DNA of 64,000 bases from Halocafeteria seosinensis (GCA_001687465.1 LVLI01000173.1:62001-126000); one strand, 5' to 3'; shown: positions 22,101 through 33,690, numbered from the stretch's first letter. The notes: generated by a model not told the origin, from the letters alone. Translations and numbers: made by a program.

Positions 22101-25100
22101 TCGTCTTCTGCCTGAAGCGGTCCAACATCCCCTACTGCGTTTTCAGCAAACTGAAATGATGTCGAAGTAACCTGAGGTGCAACTCGGATTTGTCTGACCG
22201 TAACTGGTATAAATGCGAGCGTTGGAGCTGCGATGCCATCTCTGAATTTTACACGCAGGAAGCGCGGAACCTGGGGAGACGTCTTATCATCCAGGTACAT
22301 GTTATTTCTCACAGTCACGACACCTGTAGAGTCTACACCAAATGCCTTGCAAAAGGTTTCCGTAGAACACGCATCCATCTCAACGGTAAGTTCGTCGTCA
22401 TCTGGATCATTTACAAAAGCAGGGTGTAGCAAGGTAACGATGTCAGATCCATCGGGATCAGTCTCCGTGAGTACGGTAGTTCCTTTGGTCGCATTCTCCA
22501 CAACATAGAGAGAAGGGGGATCAGACGTAGATGCGGGTGGCCTGTTAGGCTGGATGACGTTGACTCGAACTTTTTGAATGTCTGTTCCAGGATTGCCGGG
22601 AAAATTATCGCTTACCAAAATGTAGAACGTAAATGATTCCTGCTGCGTTTCCAAAAGCATGTTTGGTTTTGAAACAATTACCTGCCCCGTACACGCCCCC
22701 ACAGAGAATGGATGGGTCACCGTTTCAACCGGTGAACCGTCTTCTTTTACTAACGAAAATGTCAATTCATCTCCATCAGGATCGGTGAATTGACTTCCAA
22801 CGGGCTTCCCAACAGATTCCCCTTCGAGTTGTCCTCGACGAGCTTCCAAGTATACGACTTCTTCCTCATTGTGAAATTCCTCTTTTCTAAAAGGAGCAGA
22901 GTTAGTTTTCTGTAAGTGGATGGCTATTTCGCAACTAGTCGTCTCCAGCTTTCGACTTCCGCTTGGTTTCGTGTTACCTGGATGATTGGAGTCCTTTACC
23001 CAAACGTATCCGTGCCACCAGCCCCATCCTTCTTGTTGTCCACCATGCTCCCCCCAGTGCATCCGAAAGACATTACTCGGCCCGTTTGCTATAGAAAACT
23101 TTTCACCATTCCCCTGAAATCGGCAGAGGCCACTATGAGAATTACACCCCTGATATAATGCATAACTTGTAGTGGGTCCCGAATCGTCTGGGGATCCGAA
23201 GGCAAAGTCACCAAACCATTTCATGGCACGAGCAGTCACCCAATCTTCATATGGAACACCACTATTTATTTCAGAGGAGCTTCCACCCACCACAAAAGAC
23301 ATTGCTCTGATTTGAAAGTCTTCCAAATAGAAGTCAGTATATCCAAACGGGATCTGGATATCGTAGTGAGCGTAGTGTTTACCACCTCCATCCACCGTAA
23401 ATGGTCTGTTCCCGTCACGGAAGCCGTCGCGAAGAACATCTCCTTCGAACGTCAGATCCCCTTTAAGGTGTTCCTTGGCTATTTGGCGAGAAATGCGAGT
23501 AAAACCATCTTTGCATTCAGTTTCAAAAGCTGTTTCCTCCCCCTTCCCAAACGGATCGATCATGTAGGTACCATCACGAGGAACGTCCATACAACTTTCA
23601 TAATAGGACTGAGTTACACTCGCTTCAAGCTTTATTGTATATGCATCACAATTGGAGGTCTTGAGGACCGACTGCTTCCTTAGCTGTAACTGCGCATCCT
23701 TTTGATCGATGCCGTTGTATTTACGATTTTGATTCAACCGAGTATCCAATTCAAACGGGTGTGAGTTACTAATGTCTGCAGTGCAGGCTTCTCCGTTTCT
23801 TGTCTCCCCGCTTTCGACTACAGAGGCGAGTCTGTACTCGATGGAATCCCATGTCACTTGGACTTCTACTTGGAATGGATCCCATATATTCTTCGTCTCG
23901 GATAGGGGATCGGTAACCTCCGAAATGAAGATATTGTTGCTGGAACTACTCAGCGCGCAAGTATCATCCTTCCATTCGGTGTTCTGTAGCCTCAGCCCAT
24001 TGCGGCAACTGAATTGAACACTGCATTTCTGACAGTCGGTGCGGGTAGACAAATCCGGAGTTTCGGGAAGGGTGTAAAATCCAGAAGGGCATGTTTTCCG
24101 TACTCCAGCGGCACAGTAGAAACTAGGATTACTATCAGAGCAGGGCTGCTCGCGGGGATCTGTACTGCCTGGTGGACAATGATAGCCGTCGACACACTGG
24201 CCGGTGCACGATTCACTTGTTTCCCTGTCCGAGTTGCCATACCGTCCTTCGGGACATGGGAACCTTTCCCCCCCTTTACAGTAGTATCCCGGAGGACATG
24301 GTTTCTCCCCTGAACGCTGGGTCTCTGGAACATCGAGTGGAATGGTATAGTGACCGGGTGACACAGAGGAACGCGAAGTTGGGCCTTTGCAATACTTATC
24401 CACTGCTCCACATGCCTCCCACTCGCCCTTTCCAGTTCCTTCTTTACAAACGAATCCTGGGGGACACTCTCCTGTACAGTCTTCACTGGTCGTCCCGGCT
24501 TCACCGTATGTTCCAAACGGACACTTCTGCCCGAGATTCGCAGCCGTCAAGCCTTCCGAAGTGCAATACCTGCCAGCTTCGCAGGGGCCTTCACATTCAC
24601 TGTCTGTCGCACCTGGTGACGAGGAGAACCTACCCTTTGGACATGGGCTTTGCGATGTTGCTCCTTCCGTGGCGAAATAACCAGCCTCGGCAACTGTACA
24701 AGATGCCTGTCCTGAAGAGGCTTGGAAATAACCAGCAGGGCAGTCTTCGCAGGCTGCAGATTCTTTACTTGACTGGAATTGCCCCGCAGAGCAATGAGTG
24801 CACTCGGAGGAGCCTGGTTCCGGTGCGTATTGTCCACGGGAACAACTTAAACAGTTGCCCTTCCCCTTGGTATCGATGAACTCTCCTCGCGGACAAGCAG
24901 AGCAGTACTTCTTGCCTTCCTCGGGGGTGATGTATCCTTCAGGACACTTTGTGCATTGCCCTGTACCTTGGGAATCGGCATGATATCCCCGCGGACAGTG
25001 CTTACATGCTGTTGAGCCTTTAGAATCTGCAAACTGCCCCTGTGGACAATAGGTACACACTGTAGCACCTTCCTCTGCTGAAAATTTTCCTTCACCACAA

Positions 25101-25728
25101 GAGCTGCATCGTTTCTGTCCCGGTATTGGCTGCTTTCTCCCGGGTGAACAGAGCTGACAACTTGTAGCATTCGTCAATTGTTGCCCAGGAATCGTAATAT
25201 CGTTGAACCGACCCGCCTGGAAATTAAACTTCCTAACTTCTTGCAGATATCGTTTAGGCACCCTTCAGGTACTCCACTTACCTCACAATCACAACATTGG
25301 GCACGATTTTCGGTTAAATATCTCCCTAAAGTGCATACTTTGTCGCCATCTCCATTCGACACGGCTCCATTGCACTCGGTTGAAGCAGCAGCTTTCGGGA
25401 ACACGGGGAGAATTCCCCGTATCTCATCGCCCACCAAGAGCGATATAAGCGCAAAAGCACAGACCAAGAGTGGTCTCCTTGTCGTCGTCTTATACACCTG
25501 CAGTTAACGAAACGATGACTTGGAGAATATGCTTGCACGGCAAGAAATGCTCTCGAGCCTTCTCGCAAGGGGATGCATGACGTAGGGGTCGTTCTCGCCC
25601 CTTTGTGTTCCCTGTTTGTGGAACGCAGGGGATACCCCCTGGTCAGGGGTGGATTCGAAAAGTTACCCCATGAAGATTCCGTGAGATATTCGGCCTCCTT
25701 ATAGCTGACTTACCATGATATACGTCAT
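13193..25728 (-). CDS. giant multi-TM receptor: GCC2_GCC3 repeats, cadherin-like and TIG repeats
   Basis: Minus-strand join 25728-25714, 25497-25282 and 25216-13193; about 4084 residues. Exon 1 (five codons, ATG at 25728) ends ATG/GTAAGT, exon 2 ends GAG/GTAAGT, and the acceptors are AACTGCAG and TTTCCAG; both introns are phase 0 (216 and 65 nt). Exon 2 supplies a signal peptide (LLVCAFALISLLVG). The order is: about twelve CPxG-type cysteine-rich repeats (about 92-480), a fibrinogen-like SCMDVPRDGTYMIDPFG segment, about nine cadherin-like repeats with DPD/DxD calcium motifs (about 850-1875), about fourteen TIG/IPT repeats with G-x-NFGP signatures (about 1880-3380), a CxxC juxtamembrane box, a multi-TM domain (about 3494-3935) including FKPGKWYWVIMILLRK, then a tail with MNPLAS and a short coiled coil. 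The TM domain resembles those of the GLUG receptors at 36240 and 48351. Surface adhesion or sensing is inferred. Confidence 0.9.
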
Positions 25729-26610
25729 ACACAAGTACAGTACCTGTATACACGTGCAGGTGAGTGGACAGTGGTCGCTTCTGGAGTCTGCCCGAGGCGC
25801 GTTTATTGAGGACAAGGCATGGTCAGAGTGAATAGACAGACCAATTCCAATCTCGACAAAAACGAAAAGCCTCTTTTCCACGCAATGCTCATCACAATGC
25901 GCAGGCTCTGACCGTGATAAGAGAAGGGCAAGCGCTCACTTCGAACCAACGAGGGGTTGTGAAGTTCACTGAGCCTCGATCGCAGAACAGCTGGGACACG
26001 TGGCACTTGTCAAAGAAGGGCCACATGTTCAAACGCAGTGTTGCAGTACGTGGGTGCTAATGAAAGGGTGTACCACGTGTTGCCATTTTACTGTGACTGA
26101 AGAGAAACGATCGGATTGCGGCGCGAGTTCTGTGCAGTACGTCCTGCCAAAGAACAGCGCATAAAGCAGGAAAGTCCTCCAGATCCGCTCGAGTCACCAG
26201 TTCCCAATGAGCTCCGAATCCAGCCGCAGGACGACTTTAAGGAAAAAATACAAGTAACAACTGACATTGTCTTATGTACGCAATGGGTCGCAGATACTTC
26301 CACGTGGGTATTGCTATTGCTCCTACTGGAAGACGTGTCACTACAGGCTACGCTATTTCCACCGGTTCCTTCGGCGGGATCATGAGGCTCATAGATTTGT
26401 CCCACTCTCTCCATGTTTATGTACTCTCCACCTTGCAGTGGCGAGTAGCAGTGGTGAACACTTTCAGGTCGTTTTCCGGAGGTAGGCGTAGCACATAGAG
26501 TAGTAGGTTTCTCCCAGGGCCACCATTCCTGAGTTCCTTATGCCTCCAACTCGTCGACCAGCACTGGGAGTATCGTGCTGCATGTATAGCAAAGGAGTTA
26601 CCCCATTCCA

Positions 26611-26930
26611 TGGGGAGATGTGGTGAAATGGAGCGATGTCGTGAAATGGAAACCATAAGATGATGCAATTCAATTCGGATTTCAAGTGCGAAGCCGGGTT
26701 GCCGCCGAGTTAGGTGCATACCTGTAGCAGTGAGCTAGATCCCCCGAAGACATCTCATGTAATGGATTAGTGTCAATGCTTGTGCTCGCAAGCATCCATC
26801 GATCTGAGATGTGGTGAAATCGAAACCATCCAATGATGCAATTCAATTCAAGTGAAAAGTCCAGGTTGCCGACGAGTTAGGTCACCTTAGGTGCACAAGA
26901 CCTGAAGACATTTCATCAGATCCATTATAC
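26611..26930. repeat. imperfect direct repeat of about 110-130 bp
   Basis: The segments from about 26630 and 26812 share GATGT-x-GTGAAAT, AAACCAT, GATGCAATTCAATTC, GGTTGCCG-x-CGAGTTAGGT and AGACAT-TCAT in the same order. They are about 182 bases apart. The first copy is preceded by a local doublet of GATGTsGTGAAATGG. Confidence 0.65.
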
Positions 26931-27391
26931 TTGATGAATGCCCTTACAGGTGTAGAAGAAAAGATGTGATCTTACTGTATATGAAGGGAACCGTATTACT
27001 CTTTGATTGGCTTCGGATCTCAATTTGAAAGAGAGACACAAAGTTCTCGAGGGCGAAGACAGCTAAGAGTTAGTGGCCTGAAATCAAACTGTACTCTTTC
27101 ATTCATCAGTTGCTCGTACTGGAGGAATCTAGTGGAGGTTATGGTTCACTTCAAGGGCTTACAGTACGCACGTTAGAGGTGTCTGCTCTTTGCTAAGGCA
27201 GAGGAATTCGCGCTACCAGGGCTTCAGGTACTCTTGCTGCCGGAGTTCCTTCTGTACGTGTACGAAGCTGAGAGTTGAAAATTGGATACCTAAAATATAC
27301 AAACGCCAATATCCATATGAAGGCTTCTTGTTCCAGCGAAATGTGTACTGTTTTCGATGCTGACGAAGTACTCGGGGGTAGCGGTGTGTGT

Positions 27392-27490
27392 ATTCAACTT
27401 CAGCTATGGTAAGCGCGGACAGTATCACACAGACTGTGAGTCAGTCTGCGACACAGTCAGTGTCTGTGACACTGTGTGAATTCAACTTCA
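27392..27490. repeat. small element with inverted repeats flanked by an 11-bp direct repeat
   Basis: ATTCAACTTCA occurs at 27392-27402 and 27480-27490. The 77 bases between are rich in CACAG/CTGTG inverted repeats. This would fit a tiny MITE-like insertion with a target duplication, or a chance hairpin. Confidence 0.35.
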
Positions 27491-27910
27491 ACTACTGTAT
27501 AGCAACGGTAGAGCTCAAAACGCCGGCTTCAACTGGCCCCAGCTGGTGAATGGACGGCTTTGTTGCAACTTGCAGGACACATACACAAGAAGCGGTTTGA
27601 CGATCATTTTTCCAATCCATCTCTTACTCTTTCGCTCTTGATATAGTATCCGGGGTACGAGTTGGAGTTTGTAGCAGTGAACAAACGGATACAATATCTC
27701 TGGTAAAAAACAAATCCAGAGGCCAACGCACTGCTACTGCTATTCTATTCAAGCAGAGTTCCAAGCACCTGTTTTCCGAAGCGTTGAAAGCAGGTTCTGT
27801 CGACTGCGTGGATTATCTAAACGGGTCACTTGCGCAGTGGCATCATACAGCCTGGGTGCAACGGACCAACACCCGCGTCCTAAGGCTAACGAAGTATACA
27901 AGGCAGTACA

Positions 27911-30235
27911 ATGGATTCAGTCGGATACCAAGAGCCTCGAGATAATTGCTATCTTCCTGTGGGGATGCAGTCCGCTCAGAGCGACGATGGTACCCATCCG
28001 AGACAGAAAAGTCACCCCAGCGATGAAAGTAAAAGCAGCCCTACTTGCTTTTTGGGTACTTACCTGGACCATCACTTCATGACCATCTGGTTTTATTGCG
28101 TCTACACATGCTTGTGGATACCTCTATTGCTGTCGATGGTAGTCCAGCAAGCATCAGGAGCGCGGTTTTTTCGAGGTTTTTTCCAGCGTTTTACAGCCCG
28201 TTGCCCGGAAACTCGGTTGGATGCATCTGGAATGGAGGAAGGGCGACATACTCTGAACAGAGAAAGCATGAGGAAAAATTGTAAAGCTTGTATACACAGC
28301 AAAGGGAGTAGGATCCAAGACCTACCGTTCACAGTTTTCGCTAAGCTTGTTCGTTGGACCCAACCACGGCTCTCTGGTCTACCACACTTCCCCGGGATTG
28401 TCAGGGGAGCCGTGTTTCTACTGGCCATAAAATTTCTTGCTTTACCTGTAAAAGCGGAGCAAAAGAACTTGCGAACCGATGAGCCGTGTATTCGTAATGT
28501 CTCCAGCATTTTGCTTACTCAAACATGTGACATTGACTGGGCGGAAAATGGCTACACCGTGGATGACTTCATTACGCTGTCCAGCGATGAGATCTTCGAC
28601 GGGCAGAACTACACTATCAATTTGGATGGAATCGTTGGTTTCAAGGGACTGTTCGCCGTCAATGAATCGGTTTCGACGTTCGAAGCTGCTCCTACGATCC
28701 GGAATGTCCACACTCTTAACGGCACCACGACAACGGGAGGCGGCTTCATAATGCGCCGCAGTCAGAAATTTTTCAAAATAGATTACTGCTCTTCCAGTGG
28801 CGGAATTGATGGAATTGACAGAAGCGGTGGAATTGTGGGTGAAGAGCCTGGTGGACGTGTTAGCATACGGAACTCTTTCTCCACAGGTCCGATAGCGTCT
28901 GATCTCGGAGGTGGTATTATCGGTGACGGCGCTACTGGCAGCGTCAATATCGTAAGCTGTTTTTCACACGGAGATATACTAGGTCATAGTGCGGGTGGGA
29001 TATGTGGTGGTAATTGCGGTAAAGACGTAGACTCGCATGTCTCTATCGCTAGATCCTACTCTACGGGAACGGTGAAAGGAACTATGAGCGGTGGAATTGT
29101 AGGTCTTCAGAGTGGCTCCAATGGTGCCTCTATTGTAATATCCGAATGCTTTACTACGGGGAACGTAACCGGTGAAGGTGCGGGTGGGATTGCAGGCGGA
29201 TTTACTGCGCGCAATGGCGGGGTATTTGAGATACAAAATTCGTATACTACAGGAACAGTTGACCCAAATAGCGGGAAGACTGGCACTATTTCTGGAGATG
29301 CCACTGCGATGGACGCGGGGACGGTCTTCATCAGGATGGCCTATACGCTTTCCGGTCTTCTGGAAAGAGATGCCGGGTCCCCTTATATGATCGGAGAAAT
29401 CTATGAACAAGAGATGGAATTCCTCGATGCTGAAACTGTACTCGTCCAGTTCGCTGTGTGTGGATCTATAGTGCGCGTTAATCATCCCAATGTGCTTATT
29501 TTGGATGATGAAGCTGTTTCAAACGACCCGAGGGATATTAGAGGACGTTTGTTCCACGAACAATGGTTGGACACGATTTGGTTTATACCGCCATCAAACA
29601 CGAGTGACAGGTTTCCAGAACTGGTGATGAATCCGCAAACTATGTGCGGAACCGGAGAAATCCCCGACTTCAGTCCAAACGCTACATGCCGACGTTGTCC
29701 GGCGCACCAATTTTCCACGGTCTCAGATTCTCAGTGCAGACCATGTGGACCTGGTTACATTCCAAATGAGGATCAAAGCAGTTGCAGAAAATGCTCCGCA
29801 GATGAATTTGCAACTGCTTTAGATTTTCACTGTAGAAGTTGCGGTACGAAGGGATGCCCATCGTCCATCACTGCTACGCCAACTACATCAATAACCCCTT
29901 CTCAGTCGATGGAAGCATCTGCCAATCGGACATCATCGGTGCTAGTAAGCCCCATGTCGAGCATCTCTACAACTGCAAAGCCTACCGAGACAGCAACTGG
30001 CAGCAGCAGTCCTTCCGCTTCTCATTCGTCCTCTTCCAGCCGTGATCCGACAAGTAGCGTAAAACCGTCTCCGGATCCTCCTTCATCTGAACAGTCAGAA
30101 AAAAGTCAGTCCAATTTGGCGGATGGTTCCGGCACGAAGAAAGTTAACCGCGGTCGTGGTGGAACTCCAAGGACATTACCCGTGCGAAGTACATCTTGCA
30201 GTGGCAAGAAACAGGTAGAGTCCAACGAGAACTAG
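27911..30235 (+). CDS. GLUG-repeat surface protein with CxxC box, STP stalk and basic tail (tandem copy 1)
   Basis: ATG 27911, 774 residues, one exon. The leader of about 180 residues contains a hydrophobic stretch near residue 60-80 (CLWIPLLLSMVV) and a second, signal-like one (GAVFLLAIKFLALPVKAEQ) just before the module entry NLR. The ectodomain has FDGQNYTI, APTIRNVH, a DYCSSSGG box and about five GLUG repeats, then a degenerate exit segment. It is followed by a cysteine-rich box with four CxxC pairs (CRRC, CRPC, CRKC, CRSC), an STP stalk and a tail with TLPVRSTSC and further Lys residues. It is a close paralog of the next gene, which shares box, stalk and tail, so the pair arose by tandem duplication. 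The product is expected to be secreted and held in the wall or matrix, since no C-terminal TM helix exists. Confidence 0.87.
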   Translation: MDSVGYQEPRDNCYLPVGMQSAQSDDGTHPRQKSHPSDESKSSPTCFLGTYLDHHFMTIWFYCVYTCLWIPLLLSMVVQQASGARFFRGFFQRFTARCPETRLDASGMEEGRHTLNRESMRKNCKACIHSKGSRIQDLPFTVFAKLVRWTQPRLSGLPHFPGIVRGAVFLLAIKFLALPVKAEQKNLRTDEPCIRNVSSILLTQTCDIDWAENGYTVDDFITLSSDEIFDGQNYTINLDGIVGFKGLFAVNESVSTFEAAPTIRNVHTLNGTTTTGGGFIMRRSQKFFKIDYCSSSGGIDGIDRSGGIVGEEPGGRVSIRNSFSTGPIASDLGGGIIGDGATGSVNIVSCFSHGDILGHSAGGICGGNCGKDVDSHVSIARSYSTGTVKGTMSGGIVGLQSGSNGASIVISECFTTGNVTGEGAGGIAGGFTARNGGVFEIQNSYTTGTVDPNSGKTGTISGDATAMDAGTVFIRMAYTLSGLLERDAGSPYMIGEIYEQEMEFLDAETVLVQFAVCGSIVRVNHPNVLILDDEAVSNDPRDIRGRLFHEQWLDTIWFIPPSNTSDRFPELVMNPQTMCGTGEIPDFSPNATCRRCPAHQFSTVSDSQCRPCGPGYIPNEDQSSCRKCSADEFATALDFHCRSCGTKGCPSSITATPTTSITPSQSMEASANRTSSVLVSPMSSISTTAKPTETATGSSSPSASHSSSSSRDPTSSVKPSPDPPSSEQSEKSQSNLADGSGTKKVNRGRGGTPRTLPVRSTSCSGKKQVESNEN

Positions 30236-30637
30236 ACATAGAACGAGGTAAGGAACACCAGTTCCAATCTTCCCAGTTCTTCCTCAAGCGGAGAATCAGT
30301 GGGGCCGACATCGTCCATCATCGTCAGAAGCAGCAGGAGGCCGGACCCTACTGGGTCCCGGAAGCCCCCTTCAACTAATGGTAGACAAAAGAAAAGGAGG
30401 GTTTGTTCATTGCTCTTAACCAATGTTTCACTTTTCCTGCGCTTCTTTCTCTCTAAGCACAGTAGCATCGACTGCGTGAACTGAGTGGTGTCGCAATACG
30501 GCAATTGTGTCTGCAGCAAAGAAATTCGCTTCAACATTCATCAGCTGGTTCATTCATTCGCTGTTACGCAAACGACGCCTTTACCACTGCTAACCCCAGA
30601 GCTCTACCCGCAGACCGCGTTTCATTGTCTTTATCTG
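30236..30637. other. spacer between the tandem GLUG pair
   Basis: Holds no independent gene. Parts resemble the region upstream of copy 1 (a CATCGACTGCGTG-like string near 30467, a CCAACACCC string beyond), consistent with the duplication including the 5' flank. Confidence 0.5.
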
Positions 30638-33061
30638 ATGTCTATACCCTTGTACCGGTGGGCGCTGTTTCAACGTACTGCTGACCAACACCCGAACGCG
30701 ACGGATTCCATGGACCTTCGAGGAAATCGCACATCCCTATCGGGAGTGGAATCCCCGGTGAGGGGTGAAGTTTCCCCTCCCGAAAAACGGGAACCTTCAA
30801 GTACTTGTATGTGGCTTTGCGAGGACGGTGAGGATCGGGTTGCACCTTGGGATCTCGGCAGAACTACCCATACAAGTTTGTTGGACACCAATTCGAACTA
30901 TCGTCTCTTCAAAACCGTGTTCTGTTGGGTCCACGGGTTATTTGGGATGTTTCTGTGGCGATGGGTGCTGCTCCAAGAAAGAGGAACGCGGTTCCTTGCA
31001 AGTATCGGGTGGCTTGCTTCTACCGGTATCGCGGCCGCAGGAACTTGTTCAGCTGCAGCTGTCTTCAGTGAAAGAATGCAGAATAGACCGAACAGCGAGA
31101 GGTTGATAAGGAATCATAAACGCAACCGAAAATCCAATGAATACGCATTCCGAGAGCTACGGTATGTCATCGCTGCTAAAGCAGTCCCTGCGAACTCCCG
31201 GGCACTACGCTGCTTGGCTTTGCACTTCTCCGGAATAACCTGGGGAGCTATGCTGCTGTTAGTTCTCGTAAATGTTCTTACTTTACCTGCAAAAGCAGAG
31301 CAAAGGGATTTGCGAGTTGATGAGCCGTGTATTCGTAATGTTTCCGACTTCGTGCTCATCCAAACATGTGACATCAGCTGGGTGGAAAGCGGCTACACCC
31401 TGGATGACTTTATTACGCTGACCAGCAATGAGACGTTCGACGGACAGAACTACACTATCAATTTCGATGGAATCGTCGGGTATGATGGACTGTTTGCAAT
31501 CGATGAGTCTGTATCATCGTTTGAGGTAGCCCCTAGGATCCGGAATGTCCACACCTCTAACGGAACACTGGCAACAGGTGGCGGGTTCATCGTGCGTCCG
31601 AGACAGAAGTTTTTTAAAGTAAATTACTGTTCTTCGAGTGGCAAAATTGGTGGGATAGACAGGAGCGGTGGAATTGTAGGCGAAGAAGCTGGTGGACAAA
31701 TTCTCGTGCGTAATTGCTTTTCTACAGGTCCAATAGCTGCTGAACTCGCAGGCGGCATTGTCGGTAACGACGTTTCTGGTCTCGGGAGAATAGAGGCATG
31801 TTTTTCACATGGTGACATACTAGGTAGTAGTGCTGGGGGGATTTGTGGTGGGAATTGCGGGAAAGGTAGATACTCTCAGGTGTACATCACTCGGTCCTAT
31901 TCCACGGGAACGGTGAAAGGATCTAGAAGTGGTGGTATCGTAGGTATCCAGAGTGGCCATGAATGGGGCTCGGTCATAATATCCCAGTGTTTTACTACGG
32001 GAGACATCGTCTGTGACGGAGCCGGGGGTATTACAGGAGGAGCGGCTGCACGGAATGAAGGCGAAGTAGAAATCCGAGACTCGTATACTACTGGGCATGT
32101 TACGAGCAGCAAGAGGACCGGGGGTATTTCAGGCGACGATACTGCAATGGATGGAGGACAGGTTTCTATCATCAATGTGTACATGCTGTCGGGGCTTGAG
32201 GAAAGCGATTCCGGTGATCCTTACTTGATAGGAGAAGTCTATGAGTCCGGCGATTACGGTGATGCTGAGGAGGTCATGGTACGCTACTCTGTGTTTGGCA
32301 TAATCATGCGCGAAGGACCTCAGGATGGGTTTATCGTGGACAAGGATTCTACTTCAACAGACAACCCGGACAAGATCAGAGGACGTTTGTATCAACCGTG
32401 GTCTGACAAGATTTGGTTTATACCGCCTTCAAATGCAACCGAGAGATTCCCAGAGTTGATCATGAATCCACAAAGCATTTGTGGGGCTGGAAAAGTCTCT
32501 AATTTCAACTCTAATGGTACCTGCGAAAGTTGTTCAGCGTACCAATTTGCAACAGCATCGGATTCCCTATGCAGACCATGTAGCCCTGGTTCCGTTCCAA
32601 ATGAGGAGCAAAGCAGTTGCAGTGAATGCTCTGCAGATGAATTTGCAACTACTTTAGATTCTCAGTGTAGAAGTTCCGGTGAGAAGGGATGCCTAACATC
32701 CACCACTGCTACGCCAACTGTTTCCAGATCTCCTTCTCAATCTATGAAGCCATCTGGCAGCCGCACATCATCACTGTTCATGAGTCCAATGTCAAGCAAC
32801 TCTACAACTATAAGGCCTAGCGAGACAGCAATTAGCAGCGACAGTCCCTCCAGCGCTCACTCGCCCTCCTCCAGCCGCGATCCGGCGAGTAGCATAAAGC
32901 CGTCTCCGGATTCTCCTTCATCTGAGCAGTCAGAATCCAAATTGGCATCTGGTGCTGGCACGACGAAAGTGAAACGCGGTCGTGGTAGGAATCCACGGAC
33001 GTTACCCGTGCGAAGTACGTCTTGCAGCGGAACGAAGCAAGAAGAACCCAACGAGAACTAG
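30638..33061 (+). CDS. GLUG-repeat surface protein with CxxC box, STP stalk and basic tail (tandem copy 2)
   Basis: First in-frame ATG at 30638 gives 807 residues; the frame is open back to a TGA at 30482, so an upstream exon is possible. Three hydrophobic stretches lie in the leader, the last (MLLLVLVNVLTLPAKAEQ) ending directly before the entry RDLR. Then FDGQNYTI, APRIRNVH, NYCSSSGK, about five GLUG repeats, a CxxC-rich box, an STP stalk, and a tail with TLPVRSTSC nearly identical to copy 1. Compared with copy 1, the fourth pair of the box has lost a cysteine (CRSS in place of CRSC), the module exit differs, and the leader is largely unrelated beyond its start. The ectodomains have diverged more than the C-termini. 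Confidence 0.85.
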   Translation: MSIPLYRWALFQRTADQHPNATDSMDLRGNRTSLSGVESPVRGEVSPPEKREPSSTCMWLCEDGEDRVAPWDLGRTTHTSLLDTNSNYRLFKTVFCWVHGLFGMFLWRWVLLQERGTRFLASIGWLASTGIAAAGTCSAAAVFSERMQNRPNSERLIRNHKRNRKSNEYAFRELRYVIAAKAVPANSRALRCLALHFSGITWGAMLLLVLVNVLTLPAKAEQRDLRVDEPCIRNVSDFVLIQTCDISWVESGYTLDDFITLTSNETFDGQNYTINFDGIVGYDGLFAIDESVSSFEVAPRIRNVHTSNGTLATGGGFIVRPRQKFFKVNYCSSSGKIGGIDRSGGIVGEEAGGQILVRNCFSTGPIAAELAGGIVGNDVSGLGRIEACFSHGDILGSSAGGICGGNCGKGRYSQVYITRSYSTGTVKGSRSGGIVGIQSGHEWGSVIISQCFTTGDIVCDGAGGITGGAAARNEGEVEIRDSYTTGHVTSSKRTGGISGDDTAMDGGQVSIINVYMLSGLEESDSGDPYLIGEVYESGDYGDAEEVMVRYSVFGIIMREGPQDGFIVDKDSTSTDNPDKIRGRLYQPWSDKIWFIPPSNATERFPELIMNPQSICGAGKVSNFNSNGTCESCSAYQFATASDSLCRPCSPGSVPNEEQSSCSECSADEFATTLDSQCRSSGEKGCLTSTTATPTVSRSPSQSMKPSGSRTSSLFMSPMSSNSTTIRPSETAISSDSPSSAHSPSSSRDPASSIKPSPDSPSSEQSESKLASGAGTTKVKRGRGRNPRTLPVRSTSCSGTKQEEPNEN

Positions 33062-33690
33062 ACCCGTAGGAGGAGATTATTTACGTAAATCAATTCTCCT
33101 CTGCTTTATTAAGCTCTTGATTGAATTATTCGGTACAAACCTAGCAGTTGTTGTTTAGTTGTTGGGAATTCCACACACACACAAAAAAGTTTGCGTCCGT
33201 CTGTCTGTGGTGGCGGTAGTCATTATTGAATGAGAATGTTCATAAGTGCATTTATCCCCCACCATATTATCCACAGGCTGTAAAAATATCTGAATATTCC
33301 GAAGGTGAATAGAATAAAACTAGCGCGGAATTCAGGCTCCCACATGCTTCTGGTAGGAAGTCTGAGACCCAGAAATGGTAGTCGTACAGCCGGTTATACT
33401 AGAGCGCCATGCACCGAGAACGCAGTGTTGATACGAGTATAATGTGCCGAAAAAGGAGTCGGAGTTGAGTTGAAACTGAAATTTCTTGAGTTTTCCCCCC
33501 GTTTTCTACCCCTACAGCGCGTTCCCGGGTACACCAACCATACGATAAGATGGTAACTACATTGGGTAAGCTGTCAATGAGTTGAATGAAGAGAAGGGGA
33601 TGCAAGCATGCACTAATAAGCTGGGTTGGACTTGTGCTGGAAGGACTTTCTTTGTTTCCTCTAAATCCCCCGTTGAGAGCGTTCTTGGCT
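33062..33690. other. intergenic, no gene seen
   Basis: Between the tandem GLUG pair and the receptor fragment. A short CA run (about 33170-33182) is the only notable string. Confidence 0.45.

Larger units (their letters stand above)
25729..27910. other. long intergenic region with diverged repeats
   Basis: Between the divergent giant receptor and the GLUG tandem pair. Short ORFs on both strands lack recognisable domains and overlap each other. An imperfect direct repeat (26611-26930) and a small inverted-repeat element (27392-27490) are listed separately. Both promoters should lie here. Confidence 0.45.

Noticed and set aside
25174-25281. Separate small secreted protein upstream of the giant receptor (frame reading on from the signal-peptide exon)
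   Set aside because: A GTAAGT donor and TTTCCAG acceptor splice the signal-peptide exon in phase with the giant frame, so the read-through end is intron sequence.
27837-28082. 82-residue ORF overlapping the start of tandem GLUG copy 1
   Set aside because: It overlaps the GLUG gene in another frame and has no recognisable content; a part resembles the 5' flank of copy 2 only at DNA level.
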